Below the pieces are notes generated by a model. It ran no database searches. It saw only the letters and a program-made list of their open reading frames with translations, and was not told where the DNA came from. Positions 1 to 10,200 of a DNA stretch of 64,000 bases are shown piece after piece (within the stretch, counting starts at the first letter, position 1; the number at the start of each line of letters is the position of its first letter). Position numbers and translations under genes: made by a program. The DNA is taken from positions 2,418,001-2,482,000 of the forward strand of contig NZ_JAUSYO010000001.1 in the NCBI RefSeq assembly GCF_030816935.1, in the 5' to 3' direction. Origin of the DNA: Arthrobacter sp. B3I9. GTDB lineage: Bacteria > Actinomycetota > Actinomycetes > Actinomycetales > Micrococcaceae.

Positions 1-2044
1 AGATCCGTCCCGTAGCCGCCACGTTCTGCGCGTACGTGGTGTGGATCCGGCCGTCCTCGGCGACGGACTTCTTCAGGGTTTCGAGCATCTGCCGCAGCTT
101 CGCGGATTCGCGGTGTGCCATCAGCTGGACCAGGAACTCATGCCCGGTCTTTTCCAGGAGGTTCTTCAGCGATGCGGCGTCGGTGGTGTACCCGGACTTG
201 ATCTTCTTGGTCTTGGGCAGCTGGAGTTCGTCGAACAGCACCGTCTGCAGCTGCTTGGGCGACCCCAGGTTCACCTCGTGGCCGATCGCGGCAAACGCCA
301 GTTCCTGCGCGTTGTCGATCACCTTTGCGAGATCGGCCAGCTGCTCATCCATCCGCTGCATGTCGATGGAGATCCCGGCGAGTTCCATCTCGGCGAGGAC
401 CCGGCTGACCGGAAGCTCAAGGGTGGAGAGCAGCTCCTGCGCCTGGCGGTCCGTCAGCTCCGCTTCGAAGTAGCGGCTCAGCGCATGGACGACGGCGGCG
501 ACCTGGACCAGGGCGCCGGCGGCCGCTTCATCGCCGTCGAAGTCCAGTTCCAGCTGTCCCGCCTTCGCCGCGGCGGTGGAAATTGCAATGTTGAGGTGGT
601 GCTGCGCCAGCTCCGCCAGTTCGTAGCTGCGGCGGTCGGGCTCGATCAGATAGCCGGAGATCGAGGTGTCATCCACCACGCCTGCCAGTTCCAGGCCACG
701 GGCGGTCAGCGCCTTCAGAGCGGCTTTGTAGCCGTGCAGCACCTTGGGCGCCCCGGGGTCCCGCAGCCAGGCCGCAAGGACGTTTTCGGACTCGGCGTCC
801 TGCCCGGCCAGGTCGATGTAGGCGGCTGCACCGTCGCGGACGATGGCCACCGCGGCGGCGTCCTCGCCGATCCGGCCCGGGACAAGGTCCACAGCCAGCG
901 CAGTCCGCTGGCCGGCGCCAGCGGCCAGGAATGCATCCAGGTCAACCGCCCCTGCCGGAGTCACGAATTCCGGAACATCCAGGCTCTCCCGCTCGGGATT
1001 TTCCGGAGCCTCGTCACCGTACAGGGCAAAGAGCCGGGAACGGATGGTCTTGAATTCGAGGGTGTCAAAGAGCTCCTCGAGCGCGGCCTGGTCCGGCCGC
1101 GGTTCGGCGAGCTCGTCCAGTGTCACGGGGAGCTCCAGGTCGGTGTGCAGCCTGTTCAGCCGCCTGTTGCGCTTGACGGACTCCACATGTTCCCGGAGGG
1201 CGTCCCCCACCTTCCCGCCGATCGAGTCCAGGTTTTCGAGGACCCCCTCGAGGCCGCCGTAGAGGTTGATCCACTTGGCTGCCGTTTTGGGTCCGACGCC
1301 GGGAACCCCCGGGAGGTTGTCCGCCGACTCCCCCACCAGGGCGGCAAGGTCCGAGTACTGGGCGGGGCTGACGAAGTACTTTTCCTGGATGGCAGCCGCG
1401 TCCATCCGCGGGATGTCGCTCACGCCCTTCTTGGGATAGAGCACGACCACGTTGTCGGTAATGAGCTGGAAGGCGTCGCGGTCGCCCGAGACGAGCAGCA
1501 CCTCGAAGCCGGCCTTTTCCCCCATGCTGGCCAGGGTGGCCAGGATGTCATCGGCTTCATAGCCGGGCAGCTTGATGGTCTTGATCCCCCACGCGCCCAT
1601 GACCTGGTCGATGAGGTCGATCTGTCCGCTCATCTCCCGGGGGGTTTCGTTGCGGCCGCCCTTGTACTCGCTGTACTCGGCCTTCCGGTGCGTGGTCTCG
1701 TCCGATACGTCAAAGGCCACCGCGATGTGGGTGGGCTGCTGTTCCTTGATGAGGTTGATGAGCATCGAGGTGAACCCATGGATGGCGTTGGTGTGCTGCC
1801 CGTTGGACGTGGAGAATTTGTCCGCCGGCAGGGCAAAGAAGGCCCGGAAGGCCATGGAGTGGCCATCGAGCACCATCAGCCGGGGCTGGTCAGTGATGGG
1901 GACCACCGGCGCCTCCGTCGCTGAAACCTCCGCGCCGGAGCTGCGGGGCTTCTGGACTGGCTCAGCGACCAGGACCGAGGCGCTCTGCGCCGGTGCTGCG
2001 TCTGCTGGAAGGGTGGAAGGGGCCGGTTTGGTAGTTTCACTCAC
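1..2044 (-). CDS. polA: DNA polymerase I, 5' part (C-terminus outside window)
   Basis: Repair and Okazaki-fragment polymerase. About 681 residues are visible. A Pro/Ala-rich lead of ~50 residues precedes the 5' nuclease domain (starts near residue 55 with LMVLDGHSMAFRAFF; continues through ADDILATLA and GVPGVGPKTA). A degenerate 3'-5' exonuclease-like domain follows (near residue 385 AVDLVPGRIGED keeps one Asp but lacks the D-x-E pair, so proofreading is probably lost, as is usual in actinobacteria). The first part of the polymerase domain is present, ending in VAATGRI just before the template-binding region. Start: GTG at 2044 (VSETTKPAP) fits family N-termini. An in-frame ATG at 2065 is possible but would overlap the divergent gene's start. 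Neither has a strong Shine-Dalgarno sequence. Confidence 0.95.
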   Translation of the reverse strand, partial: MSETTKPAPSTLPADAAPAQSASVLVAEPVQKPRSSGAEVSATEAPVVPITDQPRLMVLDGHSMAFRAFFALPADKFSTSNGQHTNAIHGFTSMLINLIKEQQPTHIAVAFDVSDETTHRKAEYSEYKGGRNETPREMSGQIDLIDQVMGAWGIKTIKLPGYEADDILATLASMGEKAGFEVLLVSGDRDAFQLITDNVVVLYPKKGVSDIPRMDAAAIQEKYFVSPAQYSDLAALVGESADNLPGVPGVGPKTAAKWINLYGGLEGVLENLDSIGGKVGDALREHVESVKRNRRLNRLHTDLELPVTLDELAEPRPDQAALEELFDTLEFKTIRSRLFALYGDEAPENPERESLDVPEFVTPAGAVDLDAFLAAGAGQRTALAVDLVPGRIGEDAAAVAIVRDGAAAYIDLAGQDAESENVLAAWLRDPGAPKVLHGYKAALKALTARGLELAGVVDDTSISGYLIEPDRRSYELAELAQHHLNIAISTAAAKAGQLELDFDGDEAAAGALVQVAAVVHALSRYFEAELTDRQAQELLSTLELPVSRVLAEMELAGISIDMQRMDEQLADLAKVIDNAQELAFAAIGHEVNLGSPKQLQTVLFDELQLPKTKKIKSGYTTDAASLKNLLEKTGHEFLVQLMAHRESAKLRQMLETLKKSVAEDGRIHTTYAQNVAATGRI

Positions 2045-2063
2045 AGGTGCCAGCCTAGTTGTC

Positions 2064-2528
2064 ATGATGGACAATTTCACGCCCGGCCCGTTTGCGGCCG
2101 AGCTGGCGGAGGCCGGGGTCCCCGAGGAAATGCACGGTTGGCTCGGCCAGTACGGCGTCGGCGCCCTCGTGATCAAAATGGGGATCCGTTTCCTGGAGAT
2201 GAGCCCCGAGCGGACGGTGGCCACCATGCCGGTGGAAGGCAACACGCAGGTGGCAGGCATCCTGCACGGCGGGGCGCACGTGGTGCTTGCCGAAACCCTG
2301 GGTTCGTTTGCGGCCGGAATGCACGCCGGGCCCAACCGGCAGGCACTGGGAATAGAGGTCGGCGCGACGCACCACCGGGCTGTCTCGGCGGGCATCGTCA
2401 CCGGGACGTGTACCGCCATCCATCTCGGCCGCACCCTCACCACCCACGAGATCGTCATGACCGATGAGCAGGGCCGCCGGCTGTCCACGGCGCGCATCAC
2501 CAACCTGATCCGGGACACCGCCGCATAG
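2064..2528 (+). CDS. PaaI-like hotdog-fold thioesterase
   Basis: 154-residue single hotdog domain, the usual length for small acyl-CoA thioesterases of the PaaI/YdiI group. The core helix segment GILHGGAHVVLAETLGS (residues ~65-81) carries the HGG motif typical of the family, followed by the beta-strand block GIEVGATHHRAV. Likely hydrolyses an aromatic or medium-chain acyl-CoA; the substrate cannot be read from sequence. Start chosen at the first of two adjacent ATGs (2064/2067). There is no clear ribosome-binding site, and the divergent polA GTG is only 19 bp away, so one or both transcripts may be leaderless. Confidence 0.85.
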   Translation: MMDNFTPGPFAAELAEAGVPEEMHGWLGQYGVGALVIKMGIRFLEMSPERTVATMPVEGNTQVAGILHGGAHVVLAETLGSFAAGMHAGPNRQALGIEVGATHHRAVSAGIVTGTCTAIHLGRTLTTHEIVMTDEQGRRLSTARITNLIRDTAA

Positions 2529-2556
2529 CGGGTCGGCTTCCCGGCGCCCCAGCGCC

Positions 2557-3108
2557 TCAGGCGGGCTGACCGCCGAAGTTGTACCGCAGCTCCACGATCC
2601 CCCGGCCCAAGGTGCGGGACGAGGTCAACTCCAGCGGCGGCGTCGGGCCCGTCATAGGAAGAACCGCCTTGCCGCCGCCAAGCACCACCGGAATGATCGA
2701 GACAATCATTTCGTCCAGGGATCCGGCGTCGGCGAACTGCGCCGCGAGCACGCCTCCTCCCACGATCCAGACGTTTCGCCCGCGCGCCTGTTCCTTCAGG
2801 TCCTCGACGAACTCGCCCACCGCCCCGCGGACAAAGGTGATGTCCGCTCCTTCGGGGGAGGCCAACTCGTGGTGGGTGAAGACCCAGCACGGGGTATCCG
2901 GATAGGGCCAGTTGCCGGGTTCGTGCTCCATCAGCCAGGCATACGTCCCGCTGCCCATGACGAGGCACCCGACCTCGGCCATGAACGCGTCGTAGCTTTC
3001 CTTGCCGCCGTCGAAGCCGTCAAACTGCAACAGCCAGTCCAGCTGGTCATCGGCCGTCGCTATGTATCCGTCCAGGGACGAGGCAACGAAGTACTGGAAG
3101 CTCGGCAT
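2557..3108 (-). CDS. RibD C-terminal / dihydrofolate-reductase-fold protein
   Basis: 183 residues with the DHFR-like fold seen in the RibD C-terminal domain. The N-terminal ASSLDGYIA segment, the central NVWIVGGGVLAAQFADAG nucleotide-binding turn and the C-terminal LELTSSRTLGRGIVELRY strand are all present. Members of this group are NAD(P)H-dependent reductases of largely unknown substrate. It is not expected to be the housekeeping dihydrofolate reductase, which has a different N-terminal signature. It faces the thioesterase gene tail to tail with 28 bp between the stops. Confidence 0.85.
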   Translation of the reverse strand: MPSFQYFVASSLDGYIATADDQLDWLLQFDGFDGGKESYDAFMAEVGCLVMGSGTYAWLMEHEPGNWPYPDTPCWVFTHHELASPEGADITFVRGAVGEFVEDLKEQARGRNVWIVGGGVLAAQFADAGSLDEMIVSIIPVVLGGGKAVLPMTGPTPPLELTSSRTLGRGIVELRYNFGGQPA

Positions 3109-3150
3109 GGCCCCAGCCTAGCGATTCGGGCCGGGGGTTCCCAGAGCCGC

Positions 3151-3372
3151 CTACTTGGAGAAGTAGGGAATGATCAGGTAGAGCCCGAACAGGACCGCGA
3201 CGCCGCACAGGCCGAAGCAGACAAAGGAAAGCGGCCGGACCCAGCCGGGCTGGCTGGTCCGGACGTCGCCGGCGATGGCGGTGAGCCGGACTCCGAGGGA
3301 GTAGAGGACGACGACGGTTACGGCGGCGACAAAGGTGGCCCCGGCGACCTGCAGCAGTTCAAGCCACTTCAT
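3151..3372 (-). CDS. small two-helix membrane protein coupled to PiT
   Basis: 73 residues (starts MKWLELLQVAG, ends YFSK). Two hydrophobic stretches, residues ~8-26 and ~48-70, are separated by a short polar loop. The ATG overlaps the last base of the PiT stop codon (TAATG), so translation is coupled to the transporter. I do not recognise a named family. The context suggests a small accessory or stabilising subunit of the phosphate transporter, which is inference only. A longer reading frame upstream of this ATG is a shadow of pit. Confidence 0.7.
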   Translation of the reverse strand: MKWLELLQVAGATFVAAVTVVVLYSLGVRLTAIAGDVRTSQPGWVRPLSFVCFGLCGVAVLFGLYLIIPYFSK

Positions 3373-4622
3373 TACTGGCGGTCCTTCGGCTTGTTGTTGG
3401 CGCGGCTGACAGCGGCCGCCTTCTTCTTGCGGAAGCGCACTGCCTGGCCGGCTTCCTCGACCTCGACGGCGTTGTGGTGGCCCACATCCGACTTCTTGGA
3501 GTGCAGGAACATGTAGATGACAGCGGCGGTGCCCGCGACAGCCGCGATGACCACGCCGGCCACGCCGGTCTTCACCAGCAGTGCGGTGAGGGCGCCAACG
3601 ATTCCGGCCGCCGGAAGGGTGAACAGCCAGCCGAGCGCAATCTTTCCTGCGGTTCCCCACCTGACAGAGGTGCCGCGGCGGCCCAGGCCCGAACCGATGA
3701 CGGAGCCGGAGGCCACCTGGGTGGTGGACAAGGCGAATCCGAGGTGGGAGGAGGCAAGGATCGCGGAGGCGGTGCTGCTTTCCGCGGCGAAGCCTTGGGC
3801 GGGCTTGACGTCGGTGAGGCCGGATCCCATGGTCCGGATGATCCGCCACCCGCCGGCATAGGTGCCGATCGCGATGGCCAGGGCGCAGGCGGCGATGACC
3901 CAGAGCTGGGGACCGGTGCCGGCCCGCTGGGTGCCCGCCGCGATCAGGACGAGAGTGATGATGCCCATGGTCTTCTGGGCATCGTTGGTTCCGTGGGCGA
4001 GGGCGACGAGGCTGGAGGTGAAGATCTGGCCCGTGCGGAAGCCGCCGCGCTTCTGGGTCAGCTTGCTGCCGGTCTCCGGGTCATGGCGGGCGGTCAGCGC
4101 GTAGGCCAGCCGGGTGCAGATGTACGCCACGCCGGCGGCGATGATCGGCGCGAAGACGGCGGGCAGGATCACCTTTTGCAGAATGCTCTCGAAGTTCACC
4201 GAGTGGAGGCCGATGCCGACGATGGCGGCGCCGATCAGGCCGCCGAAGAGGGCGTGCGAGGAACTCGACGGCAGGCCCTTGAGCCAGGTGATCATGTTCC
4301 AGAGGATGGCGCCCATCAATCCGGCGAAGATGATGTCCGGCGTGATCTGGATCCCGTCAGAGCCCTCCCGGATGATGCCCCCGGATACGGTCTTTGCCAC
4401 TTCCGTGGAGAGAAACGCGCCCACCAGGTTCAGCACCGCCGCGAGGGCGACTGCCGTTTTGGGTTTGATGGCACCGGTCGCGATGGGCGTGGCCATTGCG
4501 TTGGCGGTGTCATGAAATCCGTTGGTGAAGTCGAAGAAAAGCGCCAGCGCAATAACCAGCGCCACCATTACGGTGATTTCCACCTGTTGCCCAATCTGCA
4601 GAGTCGACGGTCGCAGTTCCAT
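3372..4622 (-). CDS. pit: PiT-family inorganic phosphate transporter
   Basis: 416-residue polytopic membrane protein moving phosphate with a cation. Both halves carry the PiT signature: FFDFTNGFHDTANAMATPI near residue 30 and LALAHGTNDAQKTMGII near residue 205, the inverted-repeat GxxNDxxN-type motifs. The SSSSHALFGGLIG segment is also characteristic. About ten transmembrane helices are visible, with a hydrophilic Lys/Arg-rich C-terminal tail. The length matches the low-affinity Pit group. No PhoU-like pit accessory gene lies next to it; instead a 73-residue membrane protein follows with a 1-nt overlap. Confidence 0.92.
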   Translation of the reverse strand: MELRPSTLQIGQQVEITVMVALVIALALFFDFTNGFHDTANAMATPIATGAIKPKTAVALAAVLNLVGAFLSTEVAKTVSGGIIREGSDGIQITPDIIFAGLMGAILWNMITWLKGLPSSSSHALFGGLIGAAIVGIGLHSVNFESILQKVILPAVFAPIIAAGVAYICTRLAYALTARHDPETGSKLTQKRGGFRTGQIFTSSLVALAHGTNDAQKTMGIITLVLIAAGTQRAGTGPQLWVIAACALAIAIGTYAGGWRIIRTMGSGLTDVKPAQGFAAESSTASAILASSHLGFALSTTQVASGSVIGSGLGRRGTSVRWGTAGKIALGWLFTLPAAGIVGALTALLVKTGVAGVVIAAVAGTAAVIYMFLHSKKSDVGHHNAVEVEEAGQAVRFRKKKAAAVSRANNKPKDRQ

Positions 4623-4742
4623 TTTCCGTTGCTGCGCAGAGTTCAGCCAGTCTTTGACCGGGAGGACTTGCGGCGTTCAGCAGAGTAGCTTGAAACCCTA
4701 TAGATCGTACGTGGGAATGACAGCAAGGCAAAACACCAGGTC

Positions 4743-5238
4743 CTAGAGAAAGGCCTGTACAGACGCCAGGTCGGCCCTGGACAGGCCCCTTCGGGGGTCC
4801 GGTGAGATCAGCAGGAGACGCGCGCCCAGGAAAGCTGCCCAGTGCTGAGCCGCCTGTTCGAAATCGAGCTGGTCATCGATCCACACCGCACGGTCGGACG
4901 TGCTGGTTTCAAGGTCCTGCTGGATTGCCTGCAGTTTCCACCAGCCGTCGCCGCTGCCCAGGCCCTCGCCGGCCCAGGACGGGCCACTCCTGCCCGGCCA
5001 GCCCGATGGCCGGGCAGAGGAATTCGGGCGCCAGGCTTTCCCAACTGGTCAGCCATACAAACCTCAGGTCCGGTCTCCCCGCCAGCTCGTTCAGGGCCTT
5101 CACGAGGTCGACGGCGTAGCTGACCTCAAGGAGACCGGCACCGGCAATGCTCCACGCCGTTCCCCAGTCGGTGCGCCCTGTGGCGCCGAAAGGGCACAGG
5201 ACCCCGTCCACATCGATGTACAGAGAGACTTTCGTCAC
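4743..5238 (-). pseudogene. HAD-like hydrolase (HAD_SAK type), frameshifted
   Basis: The N-terminal frame starts MTKVSLYIDVDGVLCPFGA with HAD motif I (DVDGVL) and motif II (WLTSWE), and runs to ~4970 where it would terminate prematurely. One extra base around 4965-4975 (in the GGCCGGCG tract) shifts the frame. In the next frame the rest of the domain is perfect: GEGLGSGDGWWKLQAIQQD (Lys motif), AVWIDDQLDFEQ (acidic motif IV) and the C-terminal LLISPDPRRGLSRADLASVQ, stopping at 4743. Removing one base restores a ~164-residue protein, the normal size for this HAD family, which resembles the HAD domain found with RNA-repair proteins. Either a recent pseudogene or a sequencing error. Confidence 0.8.
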
Positions 5239-5293
5239 AGGCGATTCCTTCCCGCCGAGCTCGATGACCGACTATGCGGTGCCGGCGCCGCCG

Positions 5294-5962
5294 TCAGCCC
5301 TTCGGCCCGGCGTCGAGCACCCCGGCGATTTTTTGCTCCAGCGCCGCGAGCGTGACGTCCGGCAGCACGATCAGGCCATCCAGTTCCCGCCTTGCCCGCT
5401 TGTACGCCGTCTGCCGCTCCGCAGGCGTGGCGGCGTCGTCGGAAGCGATCCGGAGCAGCTTCCTGGCAGTCTCAAGCCGCTGGCGCTCCGGGCCGGTGAA
5501 GTTGCTGTCCTTGATGCGCCGGGCCTCCCGCTCCGCCACGTCGAAAGCGACCTCGAAGCTGCGCACTGCAGCGCGGTAGTCCACCAACGCCGCCGGAGCC
5601 ATCATGTCCCCTGGCAGGGCGGGGCGCAGGCCGTCAGCCTCCCGTTTCGCCCGCAGGAACGCGACCGTGAGCGGCTCACGGACATCCGTCATGACAGGAA
5701 AATCAATGAGTTTTCCGACATCCAGCTCGTAGGACAGCCAGCGCCGGTTTACAACGTCGTGGGCCGCCATCAGCGACTGGACCTCGGCCTGGCTCGCCTG
5801 CTCGGCCTCGGCCGCCCGGTTGCGGACTTGGTAGAGCTCCACACGCCGCCGGTGCCGGCGCTCGCTGGCTTTTGACCAGGAGCGGGCCCAGCCCCCCATG
5901 AGGCCGCTGAGCGGAAACACCAGCCACCAAAAATCACTGACGAAATCGAAAAAGGGCCTCAC
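5294..5962 (-). CDS. hypothetical membrane-anchored coiled-coil protein
   Basis: 222 residues; no family recognised. The N-terminus has one hydrophobic segment (FFDFVSDFWWLVFPLSGLMGG, residues ~4-24) followed by a very basic stretch (WSKASERRHRRR). The remainder is charged and helical, rich in Ala, Glu and Arg with heptad-like spacing, suggesting a cytoplasmic coiled-coil domain tethered to the membrane. It sits alone between the two broken genes (HAD and universal stress protein) on the same strand. The clean reading frame and codon bias support it being real. Confidence 0.65.
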   Translation of the reverse strand: MRPFFDFVSDFWWLVFPLSGLMGGWARSWSKASERRHRRRVELYQVRNRAAEAEQASQAEVQSLMAAHDVVNRRWLSYELDVGKLIDFPVMTDVREPLTVAFLRAKREADGLRPALPGDMMAPAALVDYRAAVRSFEVAFDVAEREARRIKDSNFTGPERQRLETARKLLRIASDDAATPAERQTAYKRARRELDGLIVLPDVTLAALEQKIAGVLDAGPKG

Positions 5963-6064
5963 GGGATCATCCTCCCATCCGCCGGTGACGGCGCAAAGAC
6001 CCTTCCCGGCAGGCTGACCGGCCCGCCCTCCACCCTTGCCGCGGTATGGAACGGTCCTGCCCGC

Positions 6065-6934
6065 TCAGTCCTCGTGCCTGGCCCTGTGGAGCCTGGTGAC
6101 CACCGTGGCACACGGCACGTGCAGCAGAACAGCGTGGGCGGTGGAGCCGAGCACCAACCGGGAAAAGGCAGCACGGCCGCGGCTGCCGATGACGAGTAAA
6201 CGGGCCCCGGCCGCGACCTGAACCAGCGCTTTCGCTGGTTCAGCCTCCGTTTCAAGGCGCTGGTGCACGGTCAGGTCCGGCTACTTGTCGCCGAGGCCTG
6301 CCACGGATTCGGACAGGACCACCCGCTGCTCCTCAATGACGGTTTCGGTAAGCCCCCGCGAGGGCAGCTGGGTTTCCAACCGTCGTACCGGGCTGCGGAA
6401 TGCGAGCACCACGGTCAGGTCATCGCCGTCGCGGTCTGCTTCGGCGGCAGCGAACCGGACGGCCTGCAACGCATCTTCGGAGCCGTCCACGCCCACAACA
6501 ACTCCCCTGTCCCCCGCTCCTTGCCGTGCTGGTATGACGGCGACCGGGCTGTCCGAAGCGGAAACGATCTGCAGGGCCCGGTCCGTGAGCGGGCCCCCGT
6601 CCATCCAATGCCTGTCATGCGCACCGACAACCACCATCGCGGCATCCCTGGAGGCCTCCCGCAGCGCGGCACCGGCGCTGCCGTGACGAAGTTCCACGTC
6701 CACCTGCACGTCCGCCGCCTGTGCCCGGACCGTGTCCAGCGCCCGCTGGAGCAGGTCCACCGCCGAGTCCCGCACGAGCTCCTGGTACTGGAATTCGGGA
6801 GTCATCCACCGGTCGTCCACTGCGTGGACAACGAGAAGGGGCAGATGGTGCCGCGACGCCCGCTGCACGGCCCACGTCAAGGCGCCCTGGCTTCCGGCAG
6901 AGCCGCTGATACCGACGACAATCGGTTTGTCCAT
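6065..6934 (-). pseudogene. tandem universal stress protein interrupted by a TAG stop
   Basis: Two Usp domains in one 289-codon frame starting MDKPIVVGISGSAGSQ at 6934. Domain 1 spans residues ~1-140 (MVVVGAHDRHWMDGG; PVAVIPARQ). Domain 2 begins RGVVVGVDGSEDALQAVRF and ends with the ATP-binding signature VIGSRGRAAFSRLVLGSTAH near the C-terminus. A single in-frame TAG at 6283-6281 splits it between LGDK and PDLTVHQRLE. Family members normally have an ordinary residue here, often aromatic, so one base change (for example TAC to TAG) explains it. The downstream part remains an open, well-conserved frame, so the lesion is recent or a base-call error. If real, the product lacks the second nucleotide-binding loop. 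Confidence 0.85.
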
Positions 6935-7207
6935 CCTGACCTGCGCTCTTCTCCGTTGGCGGTGGGGCCTGCAGCGCAAGGGCCCGCCAGCGGTGCCAAC
7001 AGTCGGCCGGCACTTCAGTCTGCGCCGCCGCGTCATCGGACCTTAGGGCCTTAAGCCCCGCGCGTCGGCCACGCGAAGGCAGTCGGCCCCGGCCCGAAGA
7101 ACGCAAGGGGGCCAAGATATGGCAAAAGGCCCTCGATCACGGGGCTGATGAGCCCTACACTATAAGCCACGCTGGGGACCGGATCCTTCTGGGGAAGCAG
7201 GGACGGT

Positions 7208-10200
7208 ATGGCAGCCACACAGGCGGGGGAATTGACGGGGCCGGAAGCCGCCGGTCTTGTGCGGCCCCGCCTGATCCCAGCAGTGGACGCCGGCTCCAAC
7301 CCGACTCTTGGACTTGTGATCGCACCGCCTGGTGCCGGGAAGACGACCCTCCTGGCGCAGTGGGCGGCGCAGCGGTCATCCACCGCTGCGTGGTATCGGT
7401 CGAATCCGCGGGACGCAAGGCCGGGCCGGCTGCTGGGAGGATTTGCTGCGGCCCTCGCCTCTGCTGTCGGGGCGGAGCCACCCCGTACCTTTCCCGAACT
7501 GAAGCTCCTGGCCCGCAGACTGGACGAGCCGTTCGTGTTCGTCGTGGACGACCTGCACGCGCTGGCGGACGGCACCGCAGAGGCAGAGCTCGAGCGGCTT
7601 CTCACACTCAACCTGCCGTTGGTGCACTTCCTCGTGGGCGGCCGTCGCCCTCCGCTTTTCAACCTCGCCCGGTCGGAACTGCCCGCCGTCGTGACGGTCA
7701 GCGGCGAGGACCTGCGTTTCCGTCGCGGTGAAGTGGACCAGCTTTTCCGGACCTTCTACAAACAACCTTTGGCGCCGGCAGGCATCACGAGCCTGACAAT
7801 GCGGACGGACGGATGGGCCGCGGCGCTCCACCTCTTCCACCTCGCGACGAGGAACCGTTCCTCCGTGGAACGTCGGCGGGCAGCCGAATCCTTCGGCCCG
7901 GGATGCCGCCATGTCCAGGAGTACCTGACCCAGCACCTCCTTGCCGGAACCTCCGCGGAGATGGACCGGCTGCTCCGCAGAACGTGCCTCTTCGAGGTGC
8001 TGACGCCGTCCCGTTGTGACGCGCTCCTTGGGGGCAGCGACAGCAAGGAACTGCTGCACCGCCTTGAGCAGCTCGGACTTCTTTTCAGGGAGGACGACGG
8101 CGCCACGGTCCGGGTCCCGGAACTGCTGCGGCAGTACCTCGTTGCCTCGCTCGACGCCGGAAACGAGGCCGAGGACATCCGCGACCGAACGGCTGCGGTC
8201 CTGGAACGGGAAGGCGCCTTCGGCCATGCGCTGTCCGTTCTGGCCTCCGGACAGGACTGGGACAAGGCAGGCGGCCTCCTGCACCGGGCAGGGACGGCTG
8301 CGGTGCAGCCGGGCATGTGCCACTGGGCGGCCGGGATTCCTGGCCGGATGTTGCGCGATGACGCCGGGCTTGCGGTCGCTGCCGCACGGCAGATGCTCGA
8401 CGACGGGGCCCTGGCAGGGGCCCAACGGATGGTCGTGGAGGTCCAGGGGTTGACGAGCGAACCCGGATGGCTTGAGTTGGCCCGCGCCATAGAAGTCGCA
8501 GCGGCCCGATGGACAGGGAGTGCATCCCTCGTGGGGTGCGACCCAGCCGACGCCCTCCGCGAAGCAGTCCGCGGGCAGCCCGGAAGGGCGGTCAGGTCTC
8601 TCGGCGTCCCCCGCCGGCCCCCGGAGCTGCTCGCATACGGCTTGGCCAGCCTGCTGGCGGGTGACCAGCGGTCGGCCCTCGATCCCCTCGGGCGGTGCGC
8701 CGGGCGGTTGGCTGAGCAACCATGGCCGGCGCTCGCGGCCCAGCTCGTGCTTGCCGTTTTCGGGCCTGACAAGCCGGACTGGGACTTCGACGGTCCGGCC
8801 GCGGAGGTGGACGCCGTTCAACGCCAGGCTGAACGGCGAGGATTGACGTGGCTTGCGCGGCTGGCGAGCGGTGTCCAGGCTGCTGTCCCGGGAACGCCCG
8901 GCGGCCAGGAGTCCGTCAGCTCCATCATTGAAAGCTGCGAGCAACGCGGCGACGAGTGGGGTGCGGCGCTCGTCACCGCGGCTGCCTCGATCATGCGGTT
9001 GCGGGCGGGCCGTCCGGAGCCGCGGGAATTCGACGAGCTGGCAGGGCGCTTTCGCAGGCTCGACGCCGGCGCGCTCGAGGCCTGGGCCCAGACGGCGCAG
9101 GCCCTTGTCTCAGCGACGCTGGACCTGCCCGGAGCCGCTGAGCAGGCACGCACCGCTGAAGCATTTGCCCGGGCAGCCGGTGTTCCTGGAGCCCTGGCCG
9201 TCAGCCACGCAGCCATGGCCCTGCAGCGGCCGGAGCAGTACGACGAACTCATGTGTACGGCCCGTGAGACCGCCGCATCTGCGGGCCTGGTCTGCCGGCC
9301 GTGGACGTGGATGGCACCGGAACCGTCAGGTCCAGCCGGTCAGCGCGGCCGGAAACAAGGGTCTGGGACGGACAGGGCCGATTCCCCTGTGGCCGCAGAC
9401 TTTGCCGGCCGGCCTCCGGCAGACGACGTCATCAACGTGGCCGATGCTCCGCTGCCGTCATTGCAGGTGGGGTGTTTCGGCGGGTTTTCGATCCGCAGCG
9501 AAGGTGCCGGCGTGGATCTGTCCAGGGTGCGGCCCCAAGCCAGGACAGTGCTCCGGATCCTCTCCCTCAACGCCGGCCGGCCGGTGCACCGGGAACGGCT
9601 TGCGGGCATACTGTGGGCGGATCTGGACACTCCGGCAGCTTTGCATGCTCTGCAGGTGAGCGTTTCCAGTCTGCGCGGCGCTCTTCAAACCGAATGCCGG
9701 GCGGACGGCCAGCAGCTCCTCGTTCGGCAAGGTGAGGCCTATGCCCTGGTGCTTGCGCACGGGTCGGCCTTCGACCTTGCGGATTTCGACCGGACCCTGC
9801 AGGCAGCCTCGCAGGCACGGTCCGCGGGAGACCACCCGGGCGCCGCGGAGGAGCTGCGACGCGCCCTCGAGCTGTATACCGGCGAGGTGCTGCCGGAGGA
9901 TGGTCCCGCGGAGTGGGTGGCCGACACCCGGGAGAGGTACCGCCTACGGGCCGCAGAGGCGGCGGCGTCGCTGGCCGGTATCGAACTCGTCCTGGGCAAC
10001 CCTGCCGATGCGGCCGCCGCCGCCACCAGGAGTGTCGAAATCGACCCCTGGCGGGACGAGTCCTGGCGGACCTTGGTCGAGACCTTCCGCCGTCTCGGGG
10101 ATCCGGCAGCGGCGGAACGTGCCCAAAGGCGTTACGGGCTCATCCTGAGCTCCCTGGGGGTGCCTGCTTCGGAACGCGCTGGCATGGACTGGCCGCCAAG

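Noticed and set aside
41..1924. 627-residue plus-strand frame
   Set aside because: Shadow of polA; composition typical of an antisense frame and no recognisable domain.
6281..6283. TAG read as pyrrolysine or programmed readthrough in the stress protein
   Set aside because: No supporting element or known pyrrolysine use in such organisms; simple nonsense mutation is more likely.
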